NCBI GenBank assembly: GCA_948745425.1
Contig: CAPZDM010000076.1
Coordinates: 1 to 6,846, forward strand
From: an uncultured Clostridia bacterium
GTDB lineage: Bacteria; Bacillota; Clostridia; TANB77; CAG-508
Length of the DNA stretch: 6,846 nucleotides
Reading direction: 5' to 3'
Shown: positions 6,131 through 6,846 of the stretch, piece after piece
How the letters are laid out: each line of letters starts with the position of its first letter
Numbering within the stretch: position 1 is the stretch's first letter
Translations under genes and position numbers: made by a program
The notes under the pieces: model-generated
Databases searched by the model: none
What the model saw: only the letters and a program-made list of their open reading frames with translations
Told to the model about the DNA's origin: nothing

Positions 6131-6147
6131 AGAGTTTATAGAACTCT
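6131..6147 (-). other. Small hairpin in the spoIIE leader
   Basis: Six-base arms AGAGTT (6131-6136) and AACTCT (6142-6147) around a five-base loop lie between the predicted transcription start (about 6156) and the ribosome-binding site (6108-6103) of spoIIE. There is no T-run, so it is not a terminator. It might protect the 5' end of the message. Weak evidence. Confidence 0.3.
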
Positions 6148-6162
6148 TAATTTACATGATAT

Positions 6163-6196
6163 AGTATACTATCATATTTTTAAAATGTTTGTCGCT
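6163..6196 (-). promoter_or_regulatory. spoIIE promoter with Spo0A box
   Basis: On the minus strand GCGACA (6195-6190) serves as a poor -35 and TATACT (6168-6163) as a good -10, separated by 21 bases instead of 17. The -35 is covered by TTTGTCGCT on the plus strand (6188-6196), which matches seven of nine bases of the Spo0A box TTTGTCGAA. In B. subtilis the Spo0A-activated sigma-A promoters spoIIE and spoIIG have the same over-long spacing and 0A boxes at or near the -35. The predicted start is near 6156, giving a leader of about 60 bases. Confidence 0.65.
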
Positions 6197-6324
6197 TTTA
6201 GTTTCCTATTTTAAAAAGTGTAATACAAAATACTTTATATTATTTTATCTTTTGATAATTATAAACAAATTCTTTTTATAATTTTACAATATATAGCATT
6301 GTTTTGCAAGAGATTTACCTAAGA
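6197..6324. other. AT-rich gap between spoIIE promoter and rRNA terminator
   Basis: No gene, tRNA or clear repeat was seen here. It separates the rRNA terminator from the spoIIE promoter and may hold further weak Spo0A sites, but no second good match to TGTCGAA was found. Confidence 0.5.
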
Positions 6325-6374
6325 AAAAACGAATTATAAAAATATCTTAATAGATATTTTTATAATTCGTTTTT
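6325..6374 (-). terminator. rRNA operon terminator with 23-bp perfect stem
   Basis: Arms at 6325-6347 and 6352-6374 are perfectly complementary over 23 bases with a four-base loop. On the minus strand the stem starts 16 bases after the 5S gene and ends in a run of six T, partly within the stem. The arms begin with A-runs, so it could also act from the other side. Immediately after the 5S terminal stem there is a T7 run, possibly a first stop point. It insulates spoIIE from heavy rRNA transcription. Confidence 0.88.
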
Positions 6375-6390
6375 AATATAAAATAAAAAA

Positions 6391-6507
6391 ACTGGCGAAG
6401 ACCTATCTTACCAGGAAGGAACCCTCCAAGTATTTTCGGCACGTAAAGCTTGACTTCTGTGTTCGGCATGGGAACAGGTATTTCCTTTACGTCATTTTCA
6501 CCAGAAA
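6391..6507 (-). rRNA. rrf: 5S ribosomal RNA
   Basis: About 117 bases on the minus strand, of normal 5S length. The conserved inner part reads CCATGCCGAACACAGAAGTC (minus strand) and is followed by AAGC. The ends pair as the terminal helix, CTGGTGA near the 5' end with TCGCCAG near the 3' end, allowing one G-U pair. The gene follows the 23S gene by about 290 bases and is followed by a strong terminator, so it is the last gene of this rRNA operon; no tRNA follows it. Exact mature ends may differ by one or two bases. Confidence 0.96.
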
Positions 6508-6554
6508 TGTTTCGTGTGTTTATATTGTATACAACTTCGCTCTGCTCAGTTGCA

Positions 6555-6596
6555 TAAGTTATCCGTAAATTCGTTCCTCATTAACGGACTAACTTA
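6555..6596 (-). other. Long stem-loop in the rRNA spacer
   Basis: Positions 6555-6570 pair with 6580-6596 around a nine-base loop. Outer helix TAAGTTA / TAACTTA and inner helix CCGTAAAT / ATTAACGG (one mismatch), with one or two unpaired bases between them, give about 15 pairs. It lies about 50 bases before the 5S gene in transcript order and could be an RNase III or RNase M5 type processing region. Confidence 0.6.
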
Positions 6597-6634
6597 AGCA
6601 CACTCAAAATTGCATAGATGACTTCCCTTTCACC

Positions 6635-6702
6635 ATAAACTCTCGTTTATGATATTTCTTATAAACTCTCGTTTATGATATTTCTCATAAACCTTCGTTT
6701 AT
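6635..6702 (-). repeat. Three tandem 26-bp hairpin repeats in the rRNA spacer
   Basis: Units start at 6635, 6661 and 6687 with an exact period of 26. Each has ATAAAC, a four-base loop and GTTTAT, and the first two are joined by GATATTTCT plus one base. In the RNA (minus strand) the first two hairpins have the loop GAGA, a GNRA tetraloop; the third has GAAG. Conserved arms with a varied loop suggest duplication of a hairpin unit. Confidence 0.8.
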
Positions 6703-6715
6703 TATGAAGGTAAGT

Positions 6716-6738
6716 GAAATTTTTCTTCGAAAAATTTC
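6716..6738 (-). other. AT-rich hairpin in the rRNA spacer
   Basis: Perfect nine-base arms GAAATTTTT (6716-6724) and AAAAATTTC (6730-6738) around a five-base loop. It lies between the 23S end and the tandem hairpins. On the minus strand there is no T-run after it beyond the stem, so it is taken as a pre-rRNA structure, not a terminator. Confidence 0.5.
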
Positions 6739-6796
6739 TCATACCTTTTTATTATTAAACTTTCTAATTAACCTTTTACGTATTCTATACGCTTTG

Positions 6797-6846
6797 TGGT
6801 TAAACCCTCGATTTATTAGTATTGGTCAGCTTAATACATTACTGCA
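6797..6846 (-). rRNA. rrl: 23S ribosomal RNA, 3' end only (partial)
   Basis: The minus strand contains AGCTGACCAATACTAATAAA and then TCGAGGGTTTAACC, which is the conserved 3' end of bacterial 23S rRNA (usual form GACCAATACTAAT...TCGAGG). About 50 bases are present and the gene runs off the right edge. The final bases (GGTTTAACC region) would pair with the 5' end of 23S. The exact 3' end is placed within one or two bases. Confidence 0.93.

Larger units (their letters stand above)
6508..6797 (-). other. 23S-5S internal transcribed spacer
   Basis: About 290 bases without coding potential or tRNA. It is rich in inverted repeats: a stem-loop at 6529-6555 (ATACAACT / AGTTGCAT, one G-U pair), a long one at 6555-6596, three tandem small hairpins at 6635-6702 and one at 6716-6738. 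These are probably pre-rRNA folding and processing structures. The amount of hairpin structure for this spacer length is notable. Confidence 0.75.

Noticed and set aside
6094..6390. tRNA gene after the 5S rRNA
   Set aside because: No cloverleaf arms, TTCGANNC-type T-loop or CCA end were found on either strand.
6635..6710. CRISPR-like array from regularly spaced repeats
   Set aside because: The intervals are themselves repeated, so there are no unique spacers, and the repeats lie in an rRNA spacer.

Overview
The window looks like part of a low-GC, endospore-forming Firmicute, most likely a member of the Clostridia. The DNA is strongly AT-rich, genes carry AGGAGG- or GGGGG-type ribosome binding sites, and a full-length SpoIIE sporulation phosphatase is present. 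Species cannot be told from the sequence alone.

Layout, left to right. (1) Positions 60-2265, minus strand: a compact four-gene operon read right to left, padR-type regulator > small PspC-domain membrane protein > HAAS/DUF1700-like membrane protein > anchored DUF4097 repeat protein. It is driven by a consensus promoter (TTGACA-N17-TATAAT) whose -35 lies inside a perfect inverted repeat, the expected autoregulatory PadR operator. The set resembles envelope-stress modules such as the yvl genes of Bacillus subtilis. (2) 2266-2467: a divergent intergenic region with the padR promoter/operator, an array of 7-bp repeats and a plus-strand promoter. (3) 2468-3190, plus strand: a two-hotdog acyl-ACP thioesterase, closed by a bidirectional terminator shared with the convergent gene. 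(4) 3247-3564, minus strand: a 105-residue protein of unknown function whose upstream region can be read as a sigma-A or a sporulation sigma-E promoter and holds a 20-bp-spaced direct repeat. (5) 3649-6093, minus strand: spoIIE, preceded by a promoter with the unusual 21-bp spacing and Spo0A-box arrangement known for B. subtilis spoIIE. (6) 6325-6846, minus strand: the end of an rRNA operon (3' end of 23S, a structured spacer, 5S, and a long perfect-stem terminator).

How it works together (inference): the PadR operon would sense envelope or membrane conditions and express its membrane and surface proteins when PadR is released. spoIIE would be switched on by Spo0A at the start of sporulation to activate sigma-F. 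The small unknown gene downstream may be a later sporulation gene. No wholly new system is evident; the least explained items are the 105-residue gene with its promoter, the second PadR half-site inside the operon, and the tandem hairpins in the rRNA spacer.
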